A stretch of 64,000 nt of DNA, taken from Microbispora sp. ZYX-F-249. GTDB taxonomy: Bacteria; Actinomycetota; Actinomycetes; Streptosporangiales; Streptosporangiaceae. The stretch spans positions 1 through 64,000 of the forward strand of contig NZ_JBDJAW010000020.1 of NCBI RefSeq assembly GCF_039649665.1, read 5' to 3'. This document shows, in pieces, positions 1 through 8,556 of this stretch; position 1 is the first letter of the stretch, and the number at the start of each line of letters is the position of its first letter. A program made the position numbers and the translations under genes. A model generated the notes under the pieces. That model saw nothing but the letters and a program-made list of their open reading frames with translations. It searched no databases and was not told the DNA's origin.

Positions 1-1896
1 CCTGACCTTGCGGCCCATGTCGAGGACCTGTCCCTCCGCGTTTATGACCAGGCGCACGAGGGTGGAGGTGCGGGCCAGCCGGTGCAGGCTGGAGATGGGC
101 AGCACCTGCCCGGTCGCCAGCAGCAACCCCGGCGCCGTTCCCCACGCGGTCCTCAACGCCGTGCCCAGCAGCGCCCCCACCTGATCTCCCGCCAGCCCTC
201 CGGCCGGCGCTCCCGGTTCTGTTCCCGGTGACGCCTCCGGTTCCGGTCCCGGTGGCGACCCCGGCTCTGGTCCCAGCACGCCGGGCGCCTCCAGCGTTCC
301 CGGCATGGCGGACGAGCACTGCGCCCTATCCCCGCACCCGCGCTCGTCCTGGCCGGAGGAGCACCACGTGCTCCTCCCGCACCCGCACGCACCCTGGCCG
401 TGCCACTGGTGCTGACGGCCGTCGTCTACGCGCGTGGCCTGCGCGTGGCGGCAGTCCCCCGCAGGCCGAGGCCCGGCGTGGGTGCGAGGGGTAGAGGTGT
501 CTCCGGGAGGATCAGGCGACTGCCACTCACCCCACCGTGACTCGCGCGAGTGCGGCTCCTGCCGGTGTGGCGAGCTTCGCTGTGACTCCCACTGCTTCCG
601 TGAGTTTCGCCGTGACTCGCCCTGCTGCGGCCCGCTCGGCTGTGGCGGGCTCTGCTTCGGCGAGCTCTGCTGCGGCTCCTGATGCGGCTCGCTCCGGTGG
701 CTGGTCTCCGCGTGCGCGTCCTCGGTTCGCCGGACGGTCTCGGCGTCTTCGGCGTTTTCGGCGTTTTCGGCGTGCCGGGCGTCTCGGCCGTACTCAGCCG
801 CCTCGGCGCCCTGAGTGTTCCGGACGCCCTCGGTGTGCCGGGTGCCGTGGCTGTCCTGGGTGCCGTGGCTGTCCTGGGGGTCTTCGGGGGTCCCGGAGTG
901 CTGCGGGCTCTCGGGGTGCTCGGTGTCGGGGGCGGGACCGGCCACGGGGTCGGTGGGGAGGGATTCGGCGTTGACCAGCACCAGGAGCTCGGCGGCGATC
1001 TTCTCCTCCAGCAATGCCATGAACGCATCGGCCTGGCGTACCCGCAGCGGTCGGTCATCACCCTCCGCCCGCGGTTTGGCGTAGGCGTCCAGCAGCGCCT
1101 GCAACCGGGCGGCATGCTCACGCGGCAGATAGAACTCCCCTTCCAGCCCGCCGCCCTTGCCGGGGCGGACCCGGAGGAACCGCCGCCCGTAGTCGGCCCG
1201 CTCATCGCGGTCCTCGCCGTCGGGGTCGAGTACCGCCCGCAGATAACGGCCGGCCTTGGCCACCTCCGCCGCGCCCGCCTTGGCCGCCAGCTCCAGCAGG
1301 ATCGGCTCGGCCAGCGCGGCCTGCTCATCCGACAACCCGGAGACGGCCGCGCAGATGGCCTCCACCACCCCCGCCGCCAACTCGCCGGCGGCAAACTTCT
1401 CCCGCACGAGGGGCAGGCGGGCCAGCTCCACCGCCAACGTCAACAGCCGACCCGCACCCGCCACCGTCATCCCGCCCGTGGTACGCAGCCAGCTACGGGT
1501 GGAGGCATGACCATGCCGCCTGGCCTGCCCCGCCCGATGCACCCGACCCACCCGATCCGCAAGAGCACACGTGATCCGATCCCGGGCGAACAACAACTCC
1601 TCGGCCTCGGCCAGGCAAATGTCCGCATCGTCCGGAACCGGCGCCAGCGCCAACGCCTGCGCCGACTCCCGCAACGAGGCCACCAGCACCCATGACGGAC
1701 GAGGCCGGTCGCGACCGGGAGGCTCTGCATCGTGGTCGACGCCGGGACCGTCACAGTGGCTGTCACAGGGGGTATCCGTGCCCTTGTCCGAGGCGGACCC
1801 CCAAAGGGGAGAGCCGGCTGTCAGCCGGTCGCGCCAATCCGGTTCAGACGATTTCGAACCAGGAGGGTGCTCGGTGTCAATCGCAGATGGTTCCAC
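1..1896 (-). CDS. DUF222 (13E12-type) HNH endonuclease-like protein, 3' end outside window
   Basis: The frame is open from a GTG at 1896 (preceded by GGAGGGAGA) to the left edge, at least 632 codons. The segment encoded around 1000-1750 (ARDRITCALADRVGRVHRAG, then the W-L-R-T-T-G-G-M and YLRAVLDPDGEDRDERADYG stretches) is the DUF222 domain usual in 13E12/HNH proteins. The last visible residues (LVRLVINAEGQVLDMGRKVR) are the linker that normally precedes the C-terminal HNH motif, so the nuclease motif should lie just outside. Between them sit about 220 residues of low-complexity Ser/Glu/His/Pro/Gln sequence (about 230-960), which is unusual for the family. Family function is poorly known; many members belong to intervening-element-like repeats. 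Confidence 0.8.
   Translation of the reverse strand, partial: MEPSAIDTEHPPGSKSSEPDWRDRLTAGSPLWGSASDKGTDTPCDSHCDGPGVDHDAEPPGRDRPRPSWVLVASLRESAQALALAPVPDDADICLAEAEELLFARDRITCALADRVGRVHRAGQARRHGHASTRSWLRTTGGMTVAGAGRLLTLAVELARLPLVREKFAAGELAAGVVEAICAAVSGLSDEQAALAEPILLELAAKAGAAEVAKAGRYLRAVLDPDGEDRDERADYGRRFLRVRPGKGGGLEGEFYLPREHAARLQALLDAYAKPRAEGDDRPLRVRQADAFMALLEEKIAAELLVLVNAESLPTDPVAGPAPDTEHPESPQHSGTPEDPQDSHGTQDSHGTRHTEGVRNTQGAEAAEYGRDARHAENAENAEDAETVRRTEDAHAETSHRSEPHQEPQQSSPKQSPPQPSGPQQGESRRNSRKQWESQRSSPHRQEPHSRESRWGEWQSPDPPGDTSTPRTHAGPRPAGDCRHAQATRVDDGRQHQWHGQGACGCGRSTWCSSGQDERGCGDRAQCSSAMPGTLEAPGVLGPEPGSPPGPEPEASPGTEPGAPAGGLAGDQVGALLGTALRTAWGTAPGLLLATGQVLPISSLHRLARTSTLVRLVINAEGQVLDMGRKVR
230..960 (-). 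repeat. Low-complexity, locally tandem-repeated insert within the DUF222 gene
   Basis: This part of the DUF222 gene is built from short degenerate repeats. Two 18-bp copies around 841-882 encode QDSHGT twice. Runs of a 9-bp unit near 746-780 encode AENAENAEDAE. Serine/glutamine-rich repeats follow at 540-680. The frame stays open throughout, although every other frame is also largely open because of the composition. Cys-rich CGCG and C-SS motifs occur around 330-410. It is either a disordered linker or an expanded repeat tract. Confidence 0.6.
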
Positions 1897-2099
1897 CGCG
1901 TCTCCCTCCGCTCAATTCGAAAACCTGTATGAATTCTCCCGTAGCTGCGGACCGTCGAGCAACCCGACGGCACGATTAGCTGGAGTTACAGGTGTGAGGG
2001 AAGGATGCGGTGGTCTCGGCCCCCCGCTCGGGTCCGCGTCGCCAGCCGCAAAGTAACGCTGAGTAGCAGTTGTCGCTTTGCGTGATCACGAGATTGGTC

Positions 2100-2257
2100 A
2101 TCGCAGGGAAGGCTGTCCGCGCCGCGCGGCTGCCGCGGACTGAGCAAACGGCATGGTGGTTCGTTGTCGCGGGGCCGGCGAAGACGTGGAAGGTGAGCCG
2201 GCCACCGGGGGTGGTGTCGAGGTTCTCGTGCAGCGAGGTGAAGCCGATCTCGCGCCG
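2100..2257 (-). pseudogene. Serine recombinase (Tn3-type resolvase) fragment
   Basis: The minus strand from 2257 to about 2168 encodes REIGFTSLHENLDTTPGGRL followed by TFHVFAG. This matches the catalytic-domain segment of Tn3-type resolvases (family pattern GIGFRSLTE-ID-TTPGGRLVFHVFAALAEFER). The family sequence then stops: the ALAEFER-LIRERT helix is not found, and only a weak AAARRGQPS-like stretch follows in another frame near 2105-2140. The N-terminal catalytic serine region is absent. It is a small decayed remnant lying between the DUF222 gene and the TetR gene. Confidence 0.6.
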
Positions 2258-2357
2258 GCCGTTATCTTCAGAAAACGAAGGTTTATTGAAGGCGCCGCTA
2301 CCCACGTAGCCCTGTCGCTCAGGGGAAACTTCGTTCCCTCGTCGTCCAGGAGGACGG

Positions 2358-2388
2358 CCTCACCGATTCGCGGCCGCGGTCGGTGAGG
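2358..2388 (-). terminator. Hairpin downstream of the TetR gene
   Basis: CCTCACCGA at 2358-2366 pairs perfectly with TCGGTGAGG at 2380-2388 around a GC-rich centre that is itself self-complementary (CGCGGCCGCG). It lies about 10 bp beyond the TetR stop codon and is a likely terminator for the minus strand. Confidence 0.5.
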
Positions 2389-2397
2389 AACCGGAGG

Positions 2398-3018
2398 TCA
2401 AGACGTTCCGCTTGCATCGTTTGGCGGGCCGGCCGGGACCGCGACCAGGCCTCGCAGCCCCTCGGCATAGCTGGCTGCATCGAGCTTGAGCAGTGCTCTT
2501 TGGACAATGAACCCGTGGATGGCGCCAAGCAGGACATTGGCCAGGCGCTCCGGTGACACCTGGCCGGAGGTGAGGCCACGATGCTGGTGGGCTTCGACGA
2601 GTTGGGCGAACCATTGTCTGACGGGTGTGATGGCCTCGGCGAAGAGTGAGGCCATCGCCGGGTTTCGCAGGGCCTCCCCCCAGATCTGGATCGCGAGTCG
2701 TGGCGTGCCCTCGTCGTCGTCCAGCCGTTCGATCGCACGCAGGATCTCGGTGAGCGCCTGCAGCAATGAGGGCGGCTCGTCAAGGAGCGTTTGTTCGAAC
2801 GCGGCGGTGACCTCGGCCAAGGTGGCTTCCACGATCGCGAGCACGATGGCGTCCTTGCCGGGGAAATACCGATAGAGGTTGCCGGGCGACATCTGTGCTT
2901 CACGCAAGATGTCCTGCATGGAGGTTGCGTGGAAGCCGTTGGCGAGGAAGCAGCGGCGCGCGGCCGCCAGGACGTGCTGACGGCGCGTGTCCGCGGCTGG
3001 ACTGTGTGAGACGGGCAC
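2398..3018 (-). CDS. TetR/AcrR family transcriptional regulator
   Basis: 206 aa. The N-terminal DNA-binding domain reads RRQHVLAAARRCFLANGFHA, then TSMQDILREAQMSPGNLYRY and FPGKDAIVLAIVEA. This is a typical TetR helix-turn-helix with the LYRYFPGKD signature. The C-terminal ligand-binding part (about 80-206) is not diagnostic. GTG at 3018 is the only in-frame start; GGAGG abuts it directly, so a leaderless or near-leaderless message is likely. It is divergent from the carboxylesterase gene, with an inverted-repeat operator candidate in the shared 91-bp gap. The context says it represses the esterase and itself. Confidence 0.9.
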   Translation of the reverse strand: MPVSHSPAADTRRQHVLAAARRCFLANGFHATSMQDILREAQMSPGNLYRYFPGKDAIVLAIVEATLAEVTAAFEQTLLDEPPSLLQALTEILRAIERLDDDEGTPRLAIQIWGEALRNPAMASLFAEAITPVRQWFAQLVEAHQHRGLTSGQVSPERLANVLLGAIHGFIVQRALLKLDAASYAEGLRGLVAVPAGPPNDASGTS

Positions 3019-3037
3019 CCTCCGAGGGTGGAATGAG

Positions 3038-3090
3038 CGTTCGTTCTTGTCAACCGTGCCCGGGATGTGCTGAAGTCATGAGAACGAACG
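3038..3090. promoter_or_regulatory. Inverted-repeat operator candidate in the TetR/esterase divergent promoter
   Basis: CGTTCGTTCT at 3038-3047 is the exact reverse complement of AGAACGAACG at 3081-3090. Each half also has internal GAAC/GTTC symmetry. The two copies sit next to the two divergent start codons, as expected for a TetR regulator controlling both genes. Confidence 0.5.
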
Positions 3091-3109
3091 TTCCTTCCCA
3101 AGGATGGTC

Positions 3110-4678
3110 ATGAACTATCGCCACCCCGTGGTCACCACCAAGCAGGGCGCTGTTCAGGGAAGCTGGGACGGGCGCGTTGCCTCCTTCCTCGGCGTGCCTT
3201 TCGCGGCCGCCCCCATCGGCAAGCTGCGTTTCGCTGCTCCGCAGCCGCCCGCCCGGTGGCAAGGCGTCCGTCCGGCGACCGCCTTCGGCCCTGCCGCTCC
3301 GCAGCCACCCGCCAACCCGGCCGAACCTGCGGATGCGATGCAACTGCTCACCGGCTCGCCCACGCTGGGCCAGGCCGAGGACAACTGCCTCACCTTGAAC
3401 GTCTGGACCCCTGGCGTCACCGGCAAGCCCCGGGCCGTGCTGGTATGGATCCACGGCTCCGGCTGGCTCAGCGGCTCCAGCGCCTGGCCCGGCTACCACG
3501 GCCACAATCTGGCCGCCGCCGAGGACATCGTTGTCGTCACGCCGAACTACCGGCTCGGTCCGCTGGGCTTCCTGCGTGTCCCGGGCATCGCCGAGGGCAA
3601 CATGGGTTTTCTGGATGCGATCTCGGCGCTGCGCTGGGTGCAGGAGAACATCGCCGACTTCGGCGGCGACCCCGACCGCGTCACCGTGGCCGGTCAGTCC
3701 GGAGGTGCGGTGACCGCCGTGGCGCTGCTGAGCTCCCCCTCAGCCGCAGGCCTCTTCCATCGGGTCTTCGCCCAAAGCGGCCCCGTCGGCATCGCGATGC
3801 CGACCCCGCACGAAGCCGAACAGGCCGGAGAGGAATACCTGCGTCTCCTGGGCCTGAGCATCGCGACAGCCCACCGTTTGCGAGACCTTTCGGCCGAAGA
3901 GCTGATCATCGGATATCAGCGACTCGTCGCCGACGGCGGCCGGCGACGCATCGGCGCCCCGGCCCCGCCGATGCATCCGATTGCCGGCGCCCCAGGGCTG
4001 CCCGGGCCTGTTCTGCCCGCCGTCGCCGCTGGTGCTGCCTCCGGCATCGACGTCCTGATCGGCGCCACGGCCGAGGAGATGAACCCGTTCCTGGCCATCG
4101 ACCCCGCGTCCGCGGCCATCACCCGCGACGCCGTCCTGCAACTCGCTGCACGCCTGGCGCCCGGCGCGGCCCCACAGGTCGTCTATGACCATTACGCGGC
4201 CCGGCGGCCCGGCGCGTCCGCGTCTCAAGTCCTGGCCGACATCACCACCGATCGTCTGGTCAGGCTTCCGGCCCTTCAGGTCGCCGAGGCGCGCGCCCGT
4301 CACGGTCATCCTGGCTTCGTCTACCAGGTGGACTGGCGATCGGCCCTGGGTGCCTGCCACACCGTGGATATTCCGATGCTGTTTGACAATTTTCCAGCCT
4401 GGTCGGCCTCTCCCATGTTCCGCGATGTCGACCCCGCGGGCGTCGAACCGATCGGCCGCGCCTTCCGGCGGGCCGTGGCAGCCTTTGTCCGCACCGGAAA
4501 TCCGAACACCCCGGGCGTCCCGGCGTGGGAGGCGTACACCGAGCTTCGCCGCTGCACGATGCGCTTCGACACGTTCGTCACCGCAGCGAACGATCCCGCC
4601 CACAGCGAGCGCCGCCTGTTGCTTCCGTCCCCTCAGCACTCGCCCGGCGACACCGAGACCAGCAACGACACCTCATGA
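3110..4678 (+). CDS. Type B carboxylesterase (alpha/beta hydrolase)
   Basis: 522 aa from the ATG at 3110 (AAGGA five bases upstream); an in-frame ATG at 3104 is possible but overlaps the ribosome-binding site. The nucleophile elbow GQSGG places the catalytic Ser at about 197. The Glu is in [10 protein letters not shown] (about 323) and the His in GACHTVDIP (about 417). The N-terminal [20 protein letters not shown] and [16 protein letters not shown] stretches are typical of para-nitrobenzyl esterase/acetylcholinesterase-like enzymes. GQSGG replaces the usual GESAG. There is no signal peptide, so it should be cytoplasmic. It probably hydrolyses carboxylic esters; the substrate cannot be told. 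Likely regulated by the divergent TetR. Confidence 0.9.
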   Translation: MNYRHPVVTTKQGAVQGSWDGRVASFLGVPFAAAPIGKLRFAAPQPPARWQGVRPATAFGPAAPQPPANPAEPADAMQLLTGSPTLGQAEDNCLTLNVWTPGVTGKPRAVLVWIHGSGWLSGSSAWPGYHGHNLAAAEDIVVVTPNYRLGPLGFLRVPGIAEGNMGFLDAISALRWVQENIADFGGDPDRVTVAGQSGGAVTAVALLSSPSAAGLFHRVFAQSGPVGIAMPTPHEAEQAGEEYLRLLGLSIATAHRLRDLSAEELIIGYQRLVADGGRRRIGAPAPPMHPIAGAPGLPGPVLPAVAAGAASGIDVLIGATAEEMNPFLAIDPASAAITRDAVLQLAARLAPGAAPQVVYDHYAARRPGASASQVLADITTDRLVRLPALQVAEARARHGHPGFVYQVDWRSALGACHTVDIPMLFDNFPAWSASPMFRDVDPAGVEPIGRAFRRAVAAFVRTGNPNTPGVPAWEAYTELRRCTMRFDTFVTAANDPAHSERRLLLPSPQHSPGDTETSNDTS

Positions 4679-4898
4679 ACACCTCGCGGCCGACCACCGA
4701 AACCGACGATCTGAGTCCGCGCCCAGCTGATCCCGATCCGACAGCCGGACCCGCCATCTCCCCACAAGGTGGCGGCTGTCTGTCCTCATCACACCGCCGG
4801 CGACGTGGGCGGGCAACTGGCCACCGGACAGCACGGGGCCTTTCGGATACGGCCCTACACCAGCGTCGGCGCAGCCGAACAGGCAGTGCGGAATCGGC

Positions 4899-5176
4899 TT
4901 TGCCGTAGAAGATGTCCTTGTTGGCCGAGTTCCGGTTCTCCACCATGTTCAGGCCCTCGTGCATTTCGCGGCGCAGTTCCTCGTCGGCGAGGTAGTCGCA
5001 GATGAAGACGGTGCGGATCACCCGGCCTTCAGGTCCAGCAGGTCAATCACGCCCCCCAGCGGCGGTGGATCTCCTCGGATCTCCTCCTTCAGCGCCTCCA
5101 GGTTCTCCGGCTCGATCCGCTTGCCCAGGGGCGGCACGCTGATCCACGGCTCACCCTTCCTCCTGGTGATGCTCAC
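4899..5176 (-). pseudogene. Tn3-family transposase fragment with internal deletion and frameshift
   Basis: Minus strand 5176-5070 reads VSITRRKGEPWISVPPLGKR, then IEPENLEALKEEI, the segment of Tn3 transposases before the catalytic core. A repeated GGAGATCC (10-bp spacing) and a one-base shift follow, after which [11 protein letters not shown] resumes. From 5021 to 4899 the frame gives [20 protein letters not shown], then [20 protein letters not shown], which is the near-C-terminal Tn3 segment. Roughly 150 residues that normally separate these parts are missing, as is the end. It is clearly non-functional. Confidence 0.75.
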
Positions 5177-5233
5177 CCCGAGTGGGGGCCGTCTCGGGGG
5201 ATGCGGCGCAGGGTCGCCGCCACGGGGAGGGGA

Positions 5234-5806
5234 TCAGCCCCAGTGGTCGCCCCAGCCCCACAGGTTGGGGCCGAGAGCGGTGGCCGGGTCGTCCTGGTCC
5301 ACTCCGAACCGGCCGCGGAAGAACAGCATCGGGCGCTGCTCGGTGACGACGGGTTCGAGTTCATGGACGTGGCCGATGACCACGTCGTGGTCGCCGGCGA
5401 CGTGCACGTCGCGCACCTCGCCGTGGACGCGCAGCAGCACCCCCCGCAGGGACGGGGTGCCCCACCGCGACAGGTCCCAGTCGAGCCCGGCGAACTTGGC
5501 GCCCTTGCTGGAGCCGAACCGGCCGCAGAGATCGACCTGCTCCTCCCCGAGGACGTTCACGCAGAAGCGGCCCGACCTCCTGATCCGCGGCCAGGCGCGG
5601 CCCCTGTGGTCGGCACAGAACAGGACCATCGGCGGTTCGAGTGACACCGACGCGAACGACTGGCAGGCGAAGCCGACCGGTTCGCCGTCGTCGAGGCCCG
5701 TCACCACGGTCACACCGCTCGCGAACATGCCCAGCGCGCGCCGGAACTCGGCGGGCGTGGGCGGCGCCACCTCGGTGAACTCGGGGTCGGCCGGTGCAGC
5801 GGTCAT
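5234..5806 (-). CDS. hsaB: Flavin reductase, HsaB-type component of 3-HSA hydroxylase
   Basis: 190 aa, flavin-reductase-like (FMN-binding split barrel) domain. Recognisable family segments are FRRALGMFASGVTVVTG near the N-terminus, VGFACQSFASVSLEPPMVLF, and the C-terminal DHDVVIGHVHELE. By family it supplies reduced flavin to an acyl-CoA-dehydrogenase-like monooxygenase (HsaA) that hydroxylates the opened steroid A/B ring product. Two HsaA-type genes occur in this window, at 36406 and 12469. ATG at 5806 follows GAGGTGAG. It is divergent from the hsaD operon and has its own copy of the shared palindrome 75 bp upstream (5882-5896), with TAAGTT as a -10 candidate. The Tn3 relic lies directly downstream. 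Confidence 0.85.
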   Translation of the reverse strand: MTAAPADPEFTEVAPPTPAEFRRALGMFASGVTVVTGLDDGEPVGFACQSFASVSLEPPMVLFCADHRGRAWPRIRRSGRFCVNVLGEEQVDLCGRFGSSKGAKFAGLDWDLSRWGTPSLRGVLLRVHGEVRDVHVAGDHDVVIGHVHELEPVVTEQRPMLFFRGRFGVDQDDPATALGPNLWGWGDHWG

Positions 5807-5881
5807 GGACTCACCTCGCGTGCGTGTCGGTACCTCAGGTAACGAACTTACAAACCCCCTTCGGGACGGATCACAAGGGGA

Positions 5882-5896
5882 TCCCGGTCAATGGAA
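5882..5896. promoter_or_regulatory. Shared 15-bp palindrome, site 1 (hsaB promoter)
   Basis: TCCCGGTCAATGGAA, 12 of 15 to TCCCGGTNACCGGGA with one arm perfect. It starts 32 bp before the -10 candidate TAAGTT (5850-5845, minus) and 75 bp before the hsaB start. Confidence 0.55.
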
Positions 5897-5950
5897 GACG
5901 CGTACGGGCGGGGCGTGGTCGGGGCAGGTCACGGGGCCTGCCCGTCCCGG

Positions 5951-5965
5951 TCTCGCTGATCGGGA
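5951..5965. promoter_or_regulatory. Shared 15-bp palindrome, site 2 (hsaD operon promoter)
   Basis: TCTCGCTGATCGGGA. It ends 31 bp before TAGCGT (5996-6001), the likely -10 of the hsaD operon, and 70 bp before the hsaD start codon. Confidence 0.7.
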
Positions 5966-6034
5966 TGATCGCCCTGTTCGCGCCGTCTGTCCAGTTAGCG
6001 TCACGGGATCCGACACTGCGATTCGGGACGGACA

Positions 6035-6901
6035 ATGACGGAGCTGACCTACGAGTCGACCCTGCGGGAGCTCGTGACCGACCAGGGCGTGTTGCGCTAC
6101 CACGAGGCCGGACAGGGCCCGCCGCTGCTGCTCCTGCACGGTTCGGGCCCCGGGGTGACCGGCTGGCGCAACTACCGCGGCAACCTGGCGACGTTCGCCG
6201 AGCACTTCCGCTGCCTGGTGCTGGAGTTTCCCGGATTCGGGGTTAGCGACCCGACCGACCAGCACCCGATGATGGCCGCGAACGGCGCGGTGATCCGATT
6301 CCTGGACGGGCTCGGACTCCGGCAGGCCGACGTGATCGGCAACTCGATGGGCGGGATCGTGGGCACCCAGGTGGCGCTCGCCCACCCCGACCGGATCCGC
6401 CGCCTCGTGACCATCGGCGGCATCGGCCGCAACATCTTCAGCCCCTCGCCGGGCGAGGGCATCAAGCTCCTGATGGAGTTCACCGAGGAGCCCACCCGCG
6501 AGCGGCTCGTCCAGTGGCTGCACTCCATGGTGTACGACCCGGCCCTCGTCACCGAGGAGCTGATCGAGGAGCGCTGGGCCCTCGCCACCGAGCCGGAGAC
6601 GCTGGCCGCCGCGCGCCGCATGTACGGCAAGGCCGCCTTCGCCGCCGGCCAGAAGGCCGCCGCGAAGTCGGACACCCCGCCGTACTGGGCGATGCTGCAC
6701 AAGCTGAAGGCGAAGACTCTCGTGACCTGGGGCCGCGACGACCGGGTCAGCCCCGTCGACATGGCGCTCCTGCCGATGCGTACGGTCCCCGATGTCGAGG
6801 TCCACGTCTTCCCCAACTGCGGCCACTGGGTGATGATCGAGCAGAAAGCCGCCTGGGAGAGTGTCGTGCTGGCCTTCCTCACCCGGAAGGACGAGCGGTG
6901 A
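6035..6901 (+). CDS. hsaD: Meta-cleavage product hydrolase, HsaD/BphD-type alpha/beta hydrolase
   Basis: 288 aa, the usual length of C-C bond hydrolases. The oxyanion region is HGSGPG (35-40), the nucleophile is Ser104 in GNSMGG, the Asp is in WGRDDRVSP (235/236), and His264 is in NCGHWVMIEQ. HGSGPG and GNSMGG are characteristic of the meta-cleavage product hydrolase subfamily rather than general esterases. By family it cleaves 4,9-DSHA (the HsaC product) to 2-hydroxy-hexa-2,4-dienoate and the C/D-ring acid. It is first in an operon; its stop overlaps the GTG of the next gene. The upstream palindrome at 5951 suggests co-regulation with the other steroid genes. Confidence 0.88.
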   Translation: MTELTYESTLRELVTDQGVLRYHEAGQGPPLLLLHGSGPGVTGWRNYRGNLATFAEHFRCLVLEFPGFGVSDPTDQHPMMAANGAVIRFLDGLGLRQADVIGNSMGGIVGTQVALAHPDRIRRLVTIGGIGRNIFSPSPGEGIKLLMEFTEEPTRERLVQWLHSMVYDPALVTEELIEERWALATEPETLAAARRMYGKAAFAAGQKAAAKSDTPPYWAMLHKLKAKTLVTWGRDDRVSPVDMALLPMRTVPDVEVHVFPNCGHWVMIEQKAAWESVVLAFLTRKDER

Positions 6902-8556
6902 CCACGTGGGATGAGGAGTTCGACCTCGTCATCGTCGGCAGCGGCGGTGGAGGCATGGCCGCCGCGCTGACCGCGCACGACAGCGGGCTGTCCTGCGTGG
7001 TGGTCGAGAAGGGCGGCAAGTTCGGCGGCAGCACCGGCATCTCCGGCGGCGGGATCTGGATCCCCAACAACCCGACCCTGCGGGCCAAGGGGCACGACGA
7101 CAGCCGCGAGTCGATCCGGCGCTACCTCGACCTGCTGACCGAGGGCCGCGTACCGGCCGCCCGGCTCGACGCGTACGTCGACAACGGCCCGGCCGCGATG
7201 GAGCTGCTCGAGAAGAGCAGGTGGATGCGGTTCTTCTGGGTGAAGGGCTACGCCGACTACCACCCCGAGTACGAGGGCGGCAGGCCGCTCGGCCGCTCGA
7301 TCGAGGCGCTGCCCTTCGACACCCGCAAGCTGGGCGAGGACGAGAAGTACCAGCGGCCGAACAACATGAAGGGCCCGCTCGGCCTGTGGATCACCGCCAA
7401 GGACTACCACGACCTGGCCATGGTCAAGCGCACCTGGCGCGGCCGCTGGGCCTCGGTCGTCGCGGCCTGGCGGGTGTCGTCCAACGTGATCCGCCGCAGG
7501 CACATGGCCACCGGCGGGCGCGCCCTGGTCGCCCGGCTGCGCATGGCGCTCAAGGACGCCGGAATCCCGCTGTGGCTGAAGACGCCGATGACCGACCTCG
7601 TCACCGACGCCGGGGGCGCGGTCACCGGCATCGTGGCCCAGCGTGAGGGACGGACGATCCGCGTCCGCGGCCGGTACGGCGTGCTGCTGGCGACCGGCGG
7701 TTTCGACCACAACACGCAGCTGCGGGAGAGGTACCTGCCCGAGGGTGCCCGGCCCGACTTCGGCATGGGCGCCAGGGAGAACACCGGCGACGGCATCCTC
7801 GCCGGCGAGCGCGTCGGCGCCGCCCTCGACCTGATGGACGACGCCTGGTGGATGCCGGCCGTACGGCATCCGGCCGGGGCGACGATCCCGCTGGTGTCCG
7901 AGCGGGCCATCCCGCCGTCGGTCATCGTCGCGCGGGACGGCCGGCGGTTCACCAACGAGTCCGCGCCGTACGTGAACTTCGTGCACGACCAGTTGGCCGG
8001 CGGCCACGTCCCGGCCTGGTTCGTGATGGACGCGAAGGCCCGGGCGCGTTACCCGTTCGCGCAGATCCTGCCGGGCATGCCGATCCCGCAGGAGTTCTAC
8101 GACCAGGGCATCGCGTTCCGGGCGGACACCCTCGCCGAGCTCGCGGACAAGATCGGCGTCCCGGCGGGCGCGCTGACCGAGACCGTGCAGCGCTTCAACG
8201 GGTTCGCCCGGATGGGCAAGGACGAGGACTTCGGCCGCGGCGACAGCGCCTACGACCGCTACTACGGCGACCCGACGTTGCAGAACCCCAACCTCGACGT
8301 GATCGACAAGGCGCCCTACTACGCGTTCCGGCTCGAGGTCGGCGACCTCGGCACCAAGGGCGGTCTGGTGTGCGACGAGCACGGCCGGGTGCTGCGGGCC
8401 GGCGGCGCGCCCATCGAGGGCCTGTACGCCACCGGCAACACCTCGGCGTCGGTGATGGGCAACGAGTACGCCGGGCCGGGGGCCACGATCGGCCCGTCCA
8501 TCGTCTTCGGCTACATCGCCGCGCGGCACGCCGCCGCGACACGGAGGGGGAGATGA
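6898..8556 (+). CDS. kstD: 3-ketosteroid delta-1-dehydrogenase (KstD-family flavoprotein)
   Basis: 552 aa from GTG 6898, overlapping the hsaD stop (GTGA) and so translationally coupled. It has an N-terminal FAD motif (DLVIVGSGGGGMAAAL), then GGKFGGSTGISGGGIWIPNN, typical of KstD/fumarate-reductase-like flavoproteins. The C-terminal NEYAGPGATIGPSIVFGYIA corresponds to the KstD segment carrying the active-site Tyr and a following Gly (Y-x-G-x-G). RRFTNESAPY is the other conserved block. It introduces the C1-C2 double bond that, together with 9-alpha-hydroxylation, opens ring B. It is the middle gene of hsaD-kstD-kshB; two more FAD enzymes of this superfamily lie at 24527 and 38838. Confidence 0.88.
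   Translation: MTTWDEEFDLVIVGSGGGGMAAALTAHDSGLSCVVVEKGGKFGGSTGISGGGIWIPNNPTLRAKGHDDSRESIRRYLDLLTEGRVPAARLDAYVDNGPAAMELLEKSRWMRFFWVKGYADYHPEYEGGRPLGRSIEALPFDTRKLGEDEKYQRPNNMKGPLGLWITAKDYHDLAMVKRTWRGRWASVVAAWRVSSNVIRRRHMATGGRALVARLRMALKDAGIPLWLKTPMTDLVTDAGGAVTGIVAQREGRTIRVRGRYGVLLATGGFDHNTQLRERYLPEGARPDFGMGARENTGDGILAGERVGAALDLMDDAWWMPAVRHPAGATIPLVSERAIPPSVIVARDGRRFTNESAPYVNFVHDQLAGGHVPAWFVMDAKARARYPFAQILPGMPIPQEFYDQGIAFRADTLAELADKIGVPAGALTETVQRFNGFARMGKDEDFGRGDSAYDRYYGDPTLQNPNLDVIDKAPYYAFRLEVGDLGTKGGLVCDEHGRVLRAGGAPIEGLYATGNTSASVMGNEYAGPGATIGPSIVFGYIAARHAAATRRGR

Larger units (their letters stand above)
2100..5176. mobile_element. Possible remnant of a Tn3-family element carrying TetR and esterase genes
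   Basis: A serine-resolvase fragment (about 2100-2257) and a Tn3-type transposase fragment (4899-5176), both on the minus strand and both broken, bracket an intact TetR/carboxylesterase pair. Resolvase and transposase belong together in Tn3-family transposons, so I infer one decayed element with the pair as cargo. I could not find terminal inverted repeats or a target duplication, so the outer limits are only those of the recognisable fragments. Confidence 0.4.

Noticed and set aside
5177-5233. Terminal inverted repeat of a Tn3 element near the transposase remnant
   Set aside because: I found no GGGG...TAAG-type end matched near 2100, so the limits of the element stay undefined.
5836-5850. 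Possible KstR box near GTAACGAACTTAC in the hsaB promoter
   Set aside because: It lacks the AACNNGTT core of KstR sites, and no similar sequence was seen at the other steroid promoters.
6172-8529. A 785-codon open frame on the minus strand opposite hsaD/kstD
   Set aside because: It is antisense to two clear enzymes, has repetitive Arg/Gly/Val composition and matches no family; an effect of high GC.
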